Origin: G965240465 sp965249525 | Lineage (GTDB): Bacteria > SAR324 > JACQKK01 | Direction of reading: 5' to 3' | Length of the DNA: 64,000 nt | Assembly: GCA_965249525.1 (NCBI GenBank) | Contig: OZ252237.1 | Coordinates: 1,612,001 to 1,676,000, forward strand | Shown: piece after piece, positions 18,693 to 28,532 of the stretch | Position numbering within the stretch: position 1 is the first letter of the stretch | Layout of the letters: each line of letters begins with the position of its first letter | The notes under the pieces: generated by a model | Told to the model about the DNA's origin: nothing | Databases searched by the model: none | Seen by the model: the letters and a program-made list of their open reading frames with translations, nothing else | Translations under genes and position numbers: made by a program

Positions 18693-18994
18693 AACCCTTG
18701 ACCGTGCATATAGAATTCGCTTCCTGGGTGCATGGGTTGGTGGCTGAGCATTCACCCTTAAAAGAATCGCTGCAGCTGCCTGCCGCAGCCTGCGTGCGTG
18801 ATGCCTTAAACGCTCTCAGTGAAAAATACCCCAAGCTTGCCGATATTCTCTGGGATTCCGCCACTCCATCAACCATTGGTCCCCACATAGAAGTAGTGGT
18901 TAATGGTGCTATCCTCGGTCTGACTCACCAACTGGACGGTCCCTTGCAAGCCAATGATACCATTTTGCTCACCGCCGCTTATACAGGAGGCTGA
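18689..18994 (+). CDS. MoaD/ThiS-like ubiquitin-fold protein, partner of AOR copy 1
   Basis: 101 residues, starting at GTG 18689, whose last two bases begin the AOR stop codon (GTGA overlap), which implies translational coupling. The sequence shows the beta-grasp pattern of MoaD: VHIEFASWVHGL at the start, VRDALNALSEKYP as the first helix, EVVVNGAILGL, and the characteristic DTILLTAAYTGG end. The terminal Gly-Gly is where MoaD proteins are thiocarboxylated to supply sulphur for molybdopterin. I infer that it makes or matures the pterin cofactor of the adjacent AOR; it could instead be a redox subunit-like accessory. A second pair of this kind lies at 33.1-35.3 kb. Confidence 0.82.
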   Translation: MKPLTVHIEFASWVHGLVAEHSPLKESLQLPAAACVRDALNALSEKYPKLADILWDSATPSTIGPHIEVVVNGAILGLTHQLDGPLQANDTILLTAAYTGG

Positions 18995-18996
18995 CC

Positions 18997-19071
18997 GTGT
19001 CTCCTTTTCATGATCTGTACTTCGGCGACTGCCTGGAAGTGATGAAAAAACATCTGGCAGAGGAGGAGTAG
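18997..19071 (+). pseudogene. N-terminal stub of a DNA methyltransferase
   Basis: A 24-codon frame starts at GTG 18997, six bases after a strong AGGAGG that sits inside the end of the moaD-like gene. Its residues, SPFHDLYFGDCLEVMKKHL, match the N-terminus of beta-class site-specific DNA methyltransferases, where GDCLEVMK-like motif I residues bind S-adenosylmethionine. It stops at TAG 19069 before any DPPF/Y motif, so it is the broken start of a gene whose rest was deleted; miaA begins 30 bases later. The match is by recognition only. Confidence 0.6.
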
Positions 19072-19101
19072 GAAGATGTACTTTACGAATGGGGAGGAGT
19101 G

Positions 19102-20100
19102 ATGGCTGCAAAGATGCGTGTACTGGCAGTGGTAGGCCCTACAGCCAGTGGCAAGAGTGCGCTGGCAGTAGCTTTAGCAGAAGCCTTGGGGGGAGAAGTG
19201 GTGGGCGCAGATTCGGTGCAATGCTATCGTCAAGCGAAGGTCGGTTCAGCACAGCCATCTGCAGAGATGCAGACACGGGTGCGGCATCATCTGGTGGGGT
19301 TCTTAGAAGCAGGAAAACCCTATTCAGCAGGTCAGTTTTCCCGTGATGCTCGAGCCATCTTGCAACAGCTGCACCAACAGAGAAAGGTAGCCATACTCTG
19401 TGGAGGCTCGGGACTTTATTTAGCAGCGCTACTGGAAGGTCTTTCACCGATGCCCCCCATTCCTTCTATCATTCGCCGCCAAGCTGCAGAACAAATGGCT
19501 GCGCTAGGCACAGAGGCTTGCTACGCTCTATTGCAACAGCGAGACCCAGTTACCGCCAAGAAACTTGCTCCCAAAGACCGACAGCGCATCGCTCGTGCCC
19601 TAGAAGTGAGCTTGACTGATGGCACTTCGTTAAGCACCTATCAAAAGCGCCCGCCTCAAAAATTGCCTGCGGTCGTAATGGCTTTTGGTTTCAGCTGGCC
19701 ACGCACTGTGTTGTATCAACGAATTGCACAACGCACCCAACACATGTTGGCAAAAGGTTTGCTTGAAGAAACCCGCGCCATATTGGACAGCGGCTGCAGC
19801 CCCGATGCGCCTCCCTTACGCTCAGTGGGATACCGACAGGCAGTGGCTTGCCTTAAAAAAGATCTACCAGCCGAACAGCTGGCAGATACCATCACCCGCC
19901 GCACTTGCCAATTGGCAAAACGACAGCTAACCTGGCTGCGTCATCATGGCTTTGGCAATCCTGAACAGCCCTGCAGATGTTACCAATCGCAAAGAACACT
20001 AGCCACCTGTTGGCTATCCACCTCTGAATCGGCAGATGCTATTACTCCAGGCATAAAGCAAGCCTTGCAGCAAGCGCATGCTTTTATTTCAGCACGCTAG
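19102..20100 (+). CDS. miaA: tRNA dimethylallyltransferase MiaA
   Basis: 332 residues. It adds an isopentenyl group to A37 of tRNAs reading codons that start with U. The P-loop GPTASGKSALA is near residue 13; ADSVQCYRQAKVGSAQPS near 38 corresponds to the DSmQvYrgmdIGTAKP block; HHLVGFLEAGKPYSAGQF is near 62; GGSGLYLAAL near 100; and the C-terminal RSVGYRQAV and RRTCQLAKRQLTWLR blocks contact tRNA. ATG 19102 has GGAGG four to five bases upstream; GTG 19099 and ATG 19114 are alternatives. It sits directly behind the methyltransferase stub. The coding strand is G-rich at the start and C-rich at the end. Confidence 0.94.
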   Translation: MAAKMRVLAVVGPTASGKSALAVALAEALGGEVVGADSVQCYRQAKVGSAQPSAEMQTRVRHHLVGFLEAGKPYSAGQFSRDARAILQQLHQQRKVAILCGGSGLYLAALLEGLSPMPPIPSIIRRQAAEQMAALGTEACYALLQQRDPVTAKKLAPKDRQRIARALEVSLTDGTSLSTYQKRPPQKLPAVVMAFGFSWPRTVLYQRIAQRTQHMLAKGLLEETRAILDSGCSPDAPPLRSVGYRQAVACLKKDLPAEQLADTITRRTCQLAKRQLTWLRHHGFGNPEQPCRCYQSQRTLATCWLSTSESADAITPGIKQALQQAHAFISAR

Positions 20101-20158
20101 CCTCCTTAAACAAAAAAACCCTATGAGATGCTTACTAAGAACTGTTCTGTCCAAGCAG

Positions 20159-20184
20159 CCTGCTGTTTTTAAAAGGACAGCAGG
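20159..20184 (+). terminator. Possible hairpin terminator after miaA
   Basis: CCTGCTGT (20159-20166) and ACAGCAGG (20177-20184) form a perfect eight-pair stem with a ten-base loop that is itself TTTTAAAA-like. No clear T-run follows, so its role as a terminator is uncertain. Confidence 0.35.
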
Positions 20185-20268
20185 TCATCTTCTAGCTGTT
20201 GATTGGTACTATCTCCCTGATAGCCATTTTTTCTCTTCAAGTTTTAATAGATAACAGGAGAAACCCCC

Positions 20269-20709
20269 GTGAATAACTTCCCCACACATCCCTCGCCCAG
20301 TAACAACCGCATGCCAATACAAACAATCGGCATCCATAACTTCACCATTTTTGATACTTCTCAGCAGCAGGGACTCTGGCGCCTACACTTCATTTGGGGT
20401 AAAAAAGATTTCCGCTTATTTTTGCAGCCACTGGAAAGCGTACGCCAAAGTCATAAGCTAGCCCTATTAAAAAATGCAGACGGCCAGATATTCAAAGCCA
20501 CGCGCCTGCAGTATCTGCATATCTTCCAGTGGTATAACTATGACGGTGTCAGCGTTCATAACTTGGCATTAGAGGAAACCCGCTGGAGGCTGGATCATTT
20601 AAAACTTTACGTAGAGATCCCCAAAGATTTCTTGGATATGGCTGTAGAACTGGTCTGCAGGGAATTTCACTTGCGCCGTGTCTCCATGGAAACTGAATCC
20701 AGCTATTAA
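20269..20709 (+). CDS. Unknown soluble protein
   Basis: 146 residues, not recognised. It begins at GTG 20269 with AGGAG about eleven bases upstream. The composition is that of a compact alpha/beta domain with many aromatics (GLWRLHFIWGKKDFRLFLQPL, trimmed here: HFIWGKKDFRLFLQPL). There is no signal peptide or membrane segment. An alternate start at Met 15 would remove a Pro/Ser/Asn-rich leader. It lies between miaA and a DNA methyltransferase, both on the same strand, with gaps of 168 and 111 bases; nothing in the context suggests a role. Confidence 0.6.
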   Translation: MNNFPTHPSPSNNRMPIQTIGIHNFTIFDTSQQQGLWRLHFIWGKKDFRLFLQPLESVRQSHKLALLKNADGQIFKATRLQYLHIFQWYNYDGVSVHNLALEETRWRLDHLKLYVEIPKDFLDMAVELVCREFHLRRVSMETESSY

Positions 20710-20820
20710 AAGCTTGGGACTGTACTGATAATGAAAAAGGCAATTATATTTACTTCTAGGTAAGAAATGAACCTGGCAAACCGAGCATCTATCAACAGGA
20801 TTTGAGAAAGAGACATAAGC

Positions 20821-21726
20821 ATGGAAGCTTCTTATGATGTCCCTCAACCAATACCTTACCAGGGGAGCAAACGCCGTATCGCTCCTGCCATCTTGCAGCA
20901 TTTTCCATCCCAATTACACCGTCTCGTAGAACCATTCGCTGGTTCTGCGGCAATGTCCATTGCAGTTGCTGCGCGTCGCTGTACTGATCGCTTCTGGATC
21001 AACGATGCACATTTCCCGCTTATTCAATTATGGCAAGAGATCATTCACCATCCCAAAGCTATTGCCGACAAATACACCCACCTATGGAAAGATCAACTTG
21101 GTCGTGAAAGGGAATATTTTAACGAGGTACGCAGTCGCTTTAACCATCAGCATGAACCGGCTGACTTCTTGTATTTGCTTGCCCGTTGTACCAAGGCTGC
21201 AATTAGGTACAACCGAAGCGGCGAATTCAACAACACACCAGACAATAGACGCAAGGGAGCCCGCCCATCAGAAATGCGACGGCGGATCAATCGTGCTGCT
21301 GCTCTATTACATGGGCAAACACGACTCACCTTTTGGGATTATAAAAAGGTTCTCAATAACTGCACCAAGAAAGATCTCGTCTACATGGACCCGCCGTATC
21401 AAGGCGTTTGCAGCAACCGAGATCAACGTTATCTTCCAACAATTGATCATGATGAATTCTGCAACCAGCTGTCAAAGCTCAACGATCGTAGCGTTATGTT
21501 CGCTGTGTCTTACGATGGCAGAACTGGTACAAAGATATACGGGAAAGCACTTCCAGATTGCTTGAAATTGACCCAATTGGAAGTGTGTGCGGGTAGATCA
21601 ACCCAGGCAACGCTTTTAGGTAGATCAGAAGTCACTTATGAATCGCTTTATTTGTCATCGGTACTTACTTCATCACTAAAGCGTGTCGGACATATTAAGG
21701 CATCATCACAGTTCAAACTTTGGTAA
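20821..21726 (+). CDS. D12-class (Dam-family) N6-adenine DNA methyltransferase
   Basis: 301 residues. It transfers a methyl group from S-adenosylmethionine to adenine in DNA. The order of motifs is that of the alpha/D12 class: motif X PIPYQGSKRRIAP near residue 10, motif I EPFAGSAAMSIA near 37 (FxGxG is altered to FAGSA), motif IV DPPY at residues 190-193, and AVSYDGRTG near 228. No restriction endonuclease frame lies next to it, so it looks like a solitary methyltransferase, and its target sequence cannot be read. GC content and codon use are not obviously foreign. It ends about 420 bases before the 16S rRNA gene. Confidence 0.85.
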   Translation: MEASYDVPQPIPYQGSKRRIAPAILQHFPSQLHRLVEPFAGSAAMSIAVAARRCTDRFWINDAHFPLIQLWQEIIHHPKAIADKYTHLWKDQLGREREYFNEVRSRFNHQHEPADFLYLLARCTKAAIRYNRSGEFNNTPDNRRKGARPSEMRRRINRAAALLHGQTRLTFWDYKKVLNNCTKKDLVYMDPPYQGVCSNRDQRYLPTIDHDEFCNQLSKLNDRSVMFAVSYDGRTGTKIYGKALPDCLKLTQLEVCAGRSTQATLLGRSEVTYESLYLSSVLTSSLKRVGHIKASSQFKLW

Positions 21727-22146
21727 ATGTCTCAACAATGGCTGCTGGATTCACGTATATGATTCCCAACAGAAAATACTTGACTCTTTCACAGCATCTG
21801 TTATCTTTTCGGTTACGCTTCTTTTTGAAGTGTATCTTAGGCAGGCTTAGCAGCCAGCAGAAGATCTTTGACAAGAGAGTCGGTTTGGTGGAACCAGTCT
21901 AATAATACAATTTTTACACTAGAAATTCTGGTGTTTATTGTGTTAAAAGGCTGCTCCCTCAATAACCATTTGAGTAACAACATGCAGCCATTCACGGCTG
22001 TATGAAATGCCACGTGAAAGAACCAGGGAAACAATCGGGCAAAATTGACTAGCTTCACAAGTTGAAAAACCTGTAAGAGCTTCGAGTCATTTTGACCAAA
22101 ACAAGAAAAAAGCTTGCTTGTGTAATACAAGTGGGTGTTTGTTTTT
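21727..22146 (+). promoter_or_regulatory. 16S rRNA leader and probable rRNA promoter region
   Basis: This 420-base gap must hold the rRNA promoter and leader. A candidate minus-35 TTGACT begins at about 21780, with TTATCT roughly 15-16 bases further on as a poor minus-10. I found no clear boxA antiterminator. No coding frame here looks real. Confidence 0.35.
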
Positions 22147-23673
<1,527 letters not shown>

Positions 23674-23797
23674 AAAATGGCTACATTAGCCATCTACCTA
23701 AGAATAGGTACAATAACCTTGGTCTTTCATAAATGGCTTCTTTGAGAAAATCCAAATCCGACTCTTTTGTTTCTATATCAATAACAGGTATGACAAA

Positions 23798-24259
23798 GTG
23801 AGAAATAACCAACTATCCCATCTCATTTCCATGAGAATGCTTGTGGTGGTTTATTGGCTTATGTTCTGGCTAATAAACGGTTTAGATAAATTTTTAAACC
23901 GACATAGCCTAGGAATTTTTGACTGGTGGGGAAAAGACCGCGGTGAACAATTCAGTAACTACTTCAAAAACATAGATGTCTCAGAAGCCTTTATTCAACC
24001 ATTGCTGATTATCACTGGCATCTGGGAACTGGGGATCGCTGCCTTATTTATCTGGGCGCTTATCAAAAAGCAGCACTTGCTCAAAGAAGCAACCCTCGCC
24101 TTAAATTGGGGATTCTTCTTCAGCGGATTAACTTTCATTATCTTCAGCTTTGCTGACGTCATCTTTGGCGACCGTGCCGAACTTCGTGAACATGGATTAT
24201 TCTTGGCCATCTTGTGGGTTTCTGCCACGGTTTTAAATCCCAGCCAAAAAAAATCTTAG
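23798..24259 (+). CDS. Unknown four-helix membrane protein
   Basis: 153 residues with about four hydrophobic helices (MLVVVYWLMFWLINGLDKF, ITGIWELGIAALFIWAL, LNWGFFFSGLTFIIFSF and HGLFLAILWVSATVL). A helix-1 ending in NGLDKF resembles the start of DoxX-like proteins (G-x-x-K), but the rest does not match well, so I leave it unnamed. Start is GTG 23798; a four-codon frame ATGACAAAGTGA overlaps it. It lies 130 bases behind 16S rRNA on the same strand, so it may be transcribed from the rRNA promoter, which would be very unusual. Confidence 0.65.
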   Translation: MRNNQLSHLISMRMLVVVYWLMFWLINGLDKFLNRHSLGIFDWWGKDRGEQFSNYFKNIDVSEAFIQPLLIITGIWELGIAALFIWALIKKQHLLKEATLALNWGFFFSGLTFIIFSFADVIFGDRAELREHGLFLAILWVSATVLNPSQKKS

Positions 24260-24289
24260 CTTTCTCCAATCAATAGTTAAGAATTGATC

Positions 24290-25543
24290 ATGAGTAATTT
24301 GCCTTTACAAGTACTTCCCGTCATTGCCACCCAGAATGGTGCCTCTCCCAGCCGAACAGCAACAATGCTGGCAAAATTCATGGAAAACGTAGATGTTCCC
24401 TCTCGGTTTAAATTACCCGGAGGTGAAGTCATCACAGCTGGAAAAGGAAAACCCCTTTTCACTGCAACTTTCCATTCCAGCAACTTTCTCTTGAAAGGCA
24501 TCAATGAACTTAATGTGGGACGGGCGTACATAGAAGAGAAATTTGATATTGAAGGAGATGTGACAGCCTTTGCCGGTCTGAGGAATCATATCAAAGAGAA
24601 TTATTATACCTTTTTGTCTCGGCTGGGGTTAAATCTTGAAATTTTCTTAAGTTCCTTTCGTAATGCCAACAAAAAAGCCATTGCCCACCACTACAGCCTT
24701 AGCGATGATTTCTTCTTCAGCTTTACAGACAAAAACTACCATTTCTATTCCCAGTGCTTTTTCAAAAACCCTAAAGAAACCTTAGAACAAGCCGCCATAC
24801 ACAAGATGGAAAACACCTTTTCCGCCCTCAAATTAAAAAATGGCATGCGGGTTTTAGATATTGGCGGCGGCTGGGGTGGAACGACTCGTTACTGTGTTCC
24901 TCGCGGGGTAGATGTCACCACCCTTACCCTGGCAAAAAATTCTCAAAACTATATGAAAAAATTAATTAAGGAAAAAGGATGGCAGCAAAAAGCGCAGGTG
25001 ATCTTTACAGATTTTCTGGACTACAAACCCAACGCCCCCTATGATGCCATTGTGAATCATGGAGTTATTGAACACATTCCCTACTACCAGCGTTTTACTG
25101 CCAAGGTCTGGGAATGCTTGAGACCTGGAGGAAGAATGTATTTGGATGGTTCGGCTGCAGAAATCAAATATAGTCACGGAGATTTCGGGCACAACTTTAT
25201 TTATCCAGGACCGCATTCTTGCATGTGCCTGCAGGATGTTGTGCGGGAATTATTGTTCCACGGCTTTGAGATAAAAGAGGTGGTGAATGAACGCAAAGAA
25301 TACGCCCTGACGATGAAACACTGGGCTGAACGCTTTGAAGCCAACAGAAAAAAAATGATACCGATGTGCGGAGAACGCATGTGGCGTGCTTTTCATTTGT
25401 ATCTGTGGGGAACACACCTTGCCTTAAAGGAAAACACAGTACAAGCCTATCGCATCGTTACAGAAAAAAGCGAAGTTCAAGGCCCACGTCCCAGCAACTG
25501 GGAGAGACTCATTCATTTCGTAAGAGAACGCGTCAGCCGTTAA
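24290..25543 (+). CDS. Cyclopropane-fatty-acyl-phospholipid synthase family methyltransferase
   Basis: 417 residues from ATG 24290 (TTG two codons upstream is less likely). It methylenates double bonds of membrane phospholipid acyl chains using S-adenosylmethionine, or belongs to a close relative. The CFA-typical AIAHHYSLSDDFFFSFTD is near residue 133, SQCFFKNPKETLEQAA near 160 and the cofactor loop VLDIGGGWGG near 194. NHGVIEHIPYYQRF near 255 replaces the usual S-I-G-M-F-E-H-V block, so the substrate may differ from bacterial Cfa. The Cys of the family active site region (CLRPGGRMYLDGSA) is present. It forms a same-strand run with its neighbours between 16S and tRNA-Ile; spacing to the previous gene is 30 bases. 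Confidence 0.78.
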   Translation: MSNLPLQVLPVIATQNGASPSRTATMLAKFMENVDVPSRFKLPGGEVITAGKGKPLFTATFHSSNFLLKGINELNVGRAYIEEKFDIEGDVTAFAGLRNHIKENYYTFLSRLGLNLEIFLSSFRNANKKAIAHHYSLSDDFFFSFTDKNYHFYSQCFFKNPKETLEQAAIHKMENTFSALKLKNGMRVLDIGGGWGGTTRYCVPRGVDVTTLTLAKNSQNYMKKLIKEKGWQQKAQVIFTDFLDYKPNAPYDAIVNHGVIEHIPYYQRFTAKVWECLRPGGRMYLDGSAAEIKYSHGDFGHNFIYPGPHSCMCLQDVVRELLFHGFEIKEVVNERKEYALTMKHWAERFEANRKKMIPMCGERMWRAFHLYLWGTHLALKENTVQAYRIVTEKSEVQGPRPSNWERLIHFVRERVSR

Positions 25544-25648
25544 ATCTGCCCCAAAAAACTTTTGCTACGGTTTCTCTCCACATCTAGCTTGCCAAATGAT
25601 ACGGGAGAGACCATAGCTTCTTATCAAACTCATAAGAAGTATATCCTC

Positions 25649-26206
25649 ATGAAAGCTTGTCTCCAATGCGAACGAATTGCCATTCGCACCCACTATAGCC
25701 GCCTCTCACCTGTTAGGGTGTTTTTTGCTTTGCCTTTTATCTATAGTCCCATCTTGCTGTTTCCTTTTATTTTGCTCTCTGGGGGATTGGTGTACTTGCA
25801 TTTGCGTCTTATTGGGGCTCATGGTTTGAAAAATCTGGGCCACTTCTTGCCTGCTCGTGAAACACATCGTTACAACTTGAAAACCCAAATCGTCAAACGG
25901 GGGACACCAAAGCTGGCTTTTTGGACACATTCTCGCCTATATTGGATTTTCAACTGCACCTGGTACTGCCCCACCAGTGTAGCCTTATTGGAATGGCACA
26001 GCTATTTAGTAAAAGCAGTAGAAAACTATTGGTGCCCGTTTGCTCATGCCAAAAAACCTCATTATGCCAACGCCTCACTAGATGGTTCTTACTGGCATGA
26101 TGAAGCCAATGAATCCCAGTTGCATCCCCAAGACCGCTACAACATCATTTGGAATGCTCACACTCCTTTGAACAGTCGAACACCTCTCAAAACAAAAAGT
26201 GCTTGA
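25649..26206 (+). CDS. Unknown membrane-anchored protein
   Basis: 185 residues from ATG 25649; an open frame extends 29 codons further upstream without a ribosome site. One strong hydrophobic hairpin (FALPFIYSPILLFPFILLSG) follows a basic leader with two cysteines, and the C-terminal 110 residues are soluble and rich in His, Trp and Tyr (WIFNCTWYCPTSVALLEWHS). The CxxC-like CTWYC and many histidines could bind metal, but this is conjecture. It follows the CFA-like gene by about 100 bases and precedes tRNA-Ile by 57 bases, inside the disrupted rRNA locus. Confidence 0.55.
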   Translation: MKACLQCERIAIRTHYSRLSPVRVFFALPFIYSPILLFPFILLSGGLVYLHLRLIGAHGLKNLGHFLPARETHRYNLKTQIVKRGTPKLAFWTHSRLYWIFNCTWYCPTSVALLEWHSYLVKAVENYWCPFAHAKKPHYANASLDGSYWHDEANESQLHPQDRYNIIWNAHTPLNSRTPLKTKSA

Positions 26207-26263
26207 GCTACAAAGCGCAAAGTTTTACAAGCGGTGGATTTTGATGTTAAATCTGCTGATGTA

Positions 26264-26337
<74 letters not shown>

Positions 26338-26390
26338 TGTTTCTTCTGTGCTGTAAAGGCTATGTATCTGTCTAATCTTTTTTCTATTCT

Positions 26391-26463
26391 GGGGAATTAG
26401 CTCAGTTGGGAGAGCGCCTGCTTTGCACGCAGGAGGTCGCCGGTTCGATTCCGGCATTCTCCA
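26391..26463 (+). tRNA. tRNA-Ala (TGC anticodon)
   Basis: A 73-base cloverleaf: acceptor GGGGAAT/ATTCTCC with one G-U pair, D-arm TAGCTCAGTTGGGAGAGC, anticodon TGC at 26424-26426 and T-arm CCGGTTCGATTCCGG. CCA is not encoded. It ends 256 bases before tpiA, where no 23S sequence is present. Confidence 0.97.
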
Positions 26464-26719
26464 CTAAAATCCGTACACCATTGGGCTGGCAAGCATGTAC
26501 CAAGCAAATGATATCGGCTTATCTAGAAATGACAGCCCCGACATAAAAAAGCAGTCCAGCCCAGTTGCTTGACAATCCCCCTGGAACACTGGTTTAAATG
26601 GCAGCTGATACTACGCAACCCGTAGCCTGAGCATGCACCAGAAAACAGGCAACCATGGCTCGCCAATGTCTGCTGACTGGCAACATCGCTTTTTTGACAC
26701 ACCGCTTTTTTGATAAATC

Positions 26720-27478
26720 ATGACAACCACACGCTGGGTAATAGGCAATTGGAAGATGAATGGGGATGCTGCGGGATTGAAAGCCATATGCGACACGCTG
26801 AATAGGAACTTACAAGTAAGCCGTAACTGGCCTCAAGTGGGCTTGTGTACGCCGCTGGTTTTTTTGGCACAAGCCAGCCAATGGAACACTACTGCTGCAG
26901 TCATTACAGGGGCACAAACTTGCCACTGGGAAAAGAAAGGCGCCTTTACAGGTGAAGTGAGTGTGCCAATGCTAAAAGCAGTAGGTGTACAACTGTGTTT
27001 GGCGGGGCACTCTGAACGGCGGCAGCTTTTTGGAGAAACCGATAAAGTGGTACAAAAGAAGTTAGCAGCTATTCTTCAAGGGGGTTTGTGGGGAGTGTTG
27101 TGTTTGGGAGAAACGCTAAGGGAGCGCGAGACTAATCAACATCTGGAAATAGTGGAAAGACAACTGGGAGTGCTAGAGGGGCTTCAGTCTTTCAGCCAGC
27201 AATTATTAGTGGCTTACGAACCGGTCTGGGCAATTGGCACTGGTGTGAATGCCACTCCCGAACAAGCCAGTGAAATGCATGCCTGCATCCATCAATGGTT
27301 GGTACAACAATGGGGAAAAATTGCAGAAAACATCCCCATTCTTTATGGCGGCAGCGTAAAAGGTGACAATGCTGTCTCTCTTTTTACCCAACCCCATGTA
27401 GATGGTGCATTGGTGGGAGGAGCCTCTCTTACCTGGGAAGCCTTCTGGCCTATTATACAAGCAGCTAGCGCAGCATAA
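26720..27478 (+). CDS. tpiA: Triosephosphate isomerase
   Basis: 252 residues, the usual length. It interconverts glyceraldehyde 3-phosphate and dihydroxyacetone phosphate. The catalytic residues are present: NWKMNG (Asn, Lys) near residue 10, the electrophile His in AGHSERRQLFGE near 94, and the base Glu in AYEPVWAIGTG near 164; the phosphate-binding YGGSVKGDN near 209 is also intact. It starts 256 bases after tRNA-Ala. secG follows 207 bases downstream on the same strand, an arrangement (tpiA-secG) common in proteobacteria. Confidence 0.96.
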   Translation: MTTTRWVIGNWKMNGDAAGLKAICDTLNRNLQVSRNWPQVGLCTPLVFLAQASQWNTTAAVITGAQTCHWEKKGAFTGEVSVPMLKAVGVQLCLAGHSERRQLFGETDKVVQKKLAAILQGGLWGVLCLGETLRERETNQHLEIVERQLGVLEGLQSFSQQLLVAYEPVWAIGTGVNATPEQASEMHACIHQWLVQQWGKIAENIPILYGGSVKGDNAVSLFTQPHVDGALVGGASLTWEAFWPIIQAASAA

Positions 27479-27685
27479 GCGTCCAGCCATTGTCCAAAAC
27501 AACCATATCCTTGTTTCTCCTGCCTGCTTGTTCTCAAAACTGCTTGTCAATCCGAAACTCATATGGTTATTCTAAAGTCCTGTTATTTGATCAAAGGTTG
27601 AATGAAACAAGCAAACTGTTGCTAAGGGCGATAACCAACAAGAAACAACATTAATAAACCATTCACATCCAACAAGATATAAGCC

Positions 27686-28009
27686 ATGTTGAATGCCCTG
27701 ATTATCCTTCACGTGATAAGTGCCATCGTGTTGGTACTGGTGGTGTTATTGCAATCTGGGCGCGGTGCGGAACTGGGTGCAGCTTTTGGAGGATTAGGAC
27801 AAGCCACTTACGGTAACACGCAACCCTCGGCTATCACCCGCATTACTGCCATTTTAGCTGTGATATTCATGACCACTTCCATTACCTTGGCTATTTTCTA
27901 TCAAACCAAGCCAGCCGAATCTGTTATAGACAGTACTCCTCTGAATCCCTCTCAACAAACAGCACCAGAAACCCCCTCCCCATCTACAGAAAATCCCACC
28001 GTTCCCTAG
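27686..28009 (+). CDS. secG: Preprotein translocase subunit SecG
   Basis: 107 residues with two transmembrane helices (about 3-20 and 52-72) around the conserved cytoplasmic loop LQSGRGAELGAAFGG. It assists SecYE in protein export at the inner membrane. A Pro/Thr/Ser-rich tail follows the second helix, as in many SecG proteins. It lies behind tpiA as is common. The tRNA-Leu that often follows secG was looked for and is not there. Confidence 0.92.
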   Translation: MLNALIILHVISAIVLVLVVLLQSGRGAELGAAFGGLGQATYGNTQPSAITRITAILAVIFMTTSITLAIFYQTKPAESVIDSTPLNPSQQTAPETPSPSTENPTVP

Positions 28010-28532
28010 CCCTTGTTCTTTCAAACAGCCCTCATATCAAAAACACCAAAGAAAATTTGGACAACAAGCCCCTCAAAAATTCCATTCCACAACCAATCGG
28101 GTTTTTTGCCGAAGCTTTATCCAGGCACATCTAAAATCATAGCGCAGCAAATACTGCTGCTTTTGTATCACCCCTAGCAGCGCACCCATTTCTGCTATGC
28201 TCAAACAACGTCATCCTTTGCTCCAAATCCTTTCCCGAAAAGACCCGCGTTCCCTTACCCATTCCTTAGAAAAAATCGCAGATACCATTGAGATATTTGA
28301 GAAGAATGGGTATCTATTGAGCATTTGCCCCCACAATTTACTCCTATACGCCCCAACATAGGACGCATTTGGGAAACTATTTACAGAAAATCCGTTCAGC
28401 TTGTTCTAGAGATATGAAGGTGTATCTTAATCAATGGCTATTTGCCAATAATGAGACCGCGATGTGAAATAGGTTTTCCTGTCTGCATCTATTGTATTGC
28501 CAGCAAATGCCTATTTTCTTGAGCTTTGTTTT
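28010..28532 (+). other. Gap with a possible small frameshifted gene (28197-28417)
   Basis: About 520 bases without a recognised gene. A 55-codon frame from ATG 28197 to TAG 28361 (MLKQRHPLLQILSRKDPR at its start) overlaps, in another frame, an open stretch ending at TGA 28417 that includes PIRPNIGRIWETIYRK. If a one-base shift near 28315 joined them, a basic protein of about 73 residues would result. There is no ribosome site and I recognise neither part, so it may be decayed sequence. No tRNA or terminator is evident. Confidence 0.25.

Noticed and set aside
26464..26719. Possible start of 23S rRNA after tRNA-Ala
   Set aside because: I looked for the 23S 5' end in the 256-base gap and found no similarity; tpiA starts right after it.
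28010..28200. tRNA-Leu, often found after secG
   Set aside because: No cloverleaf could be drawn.
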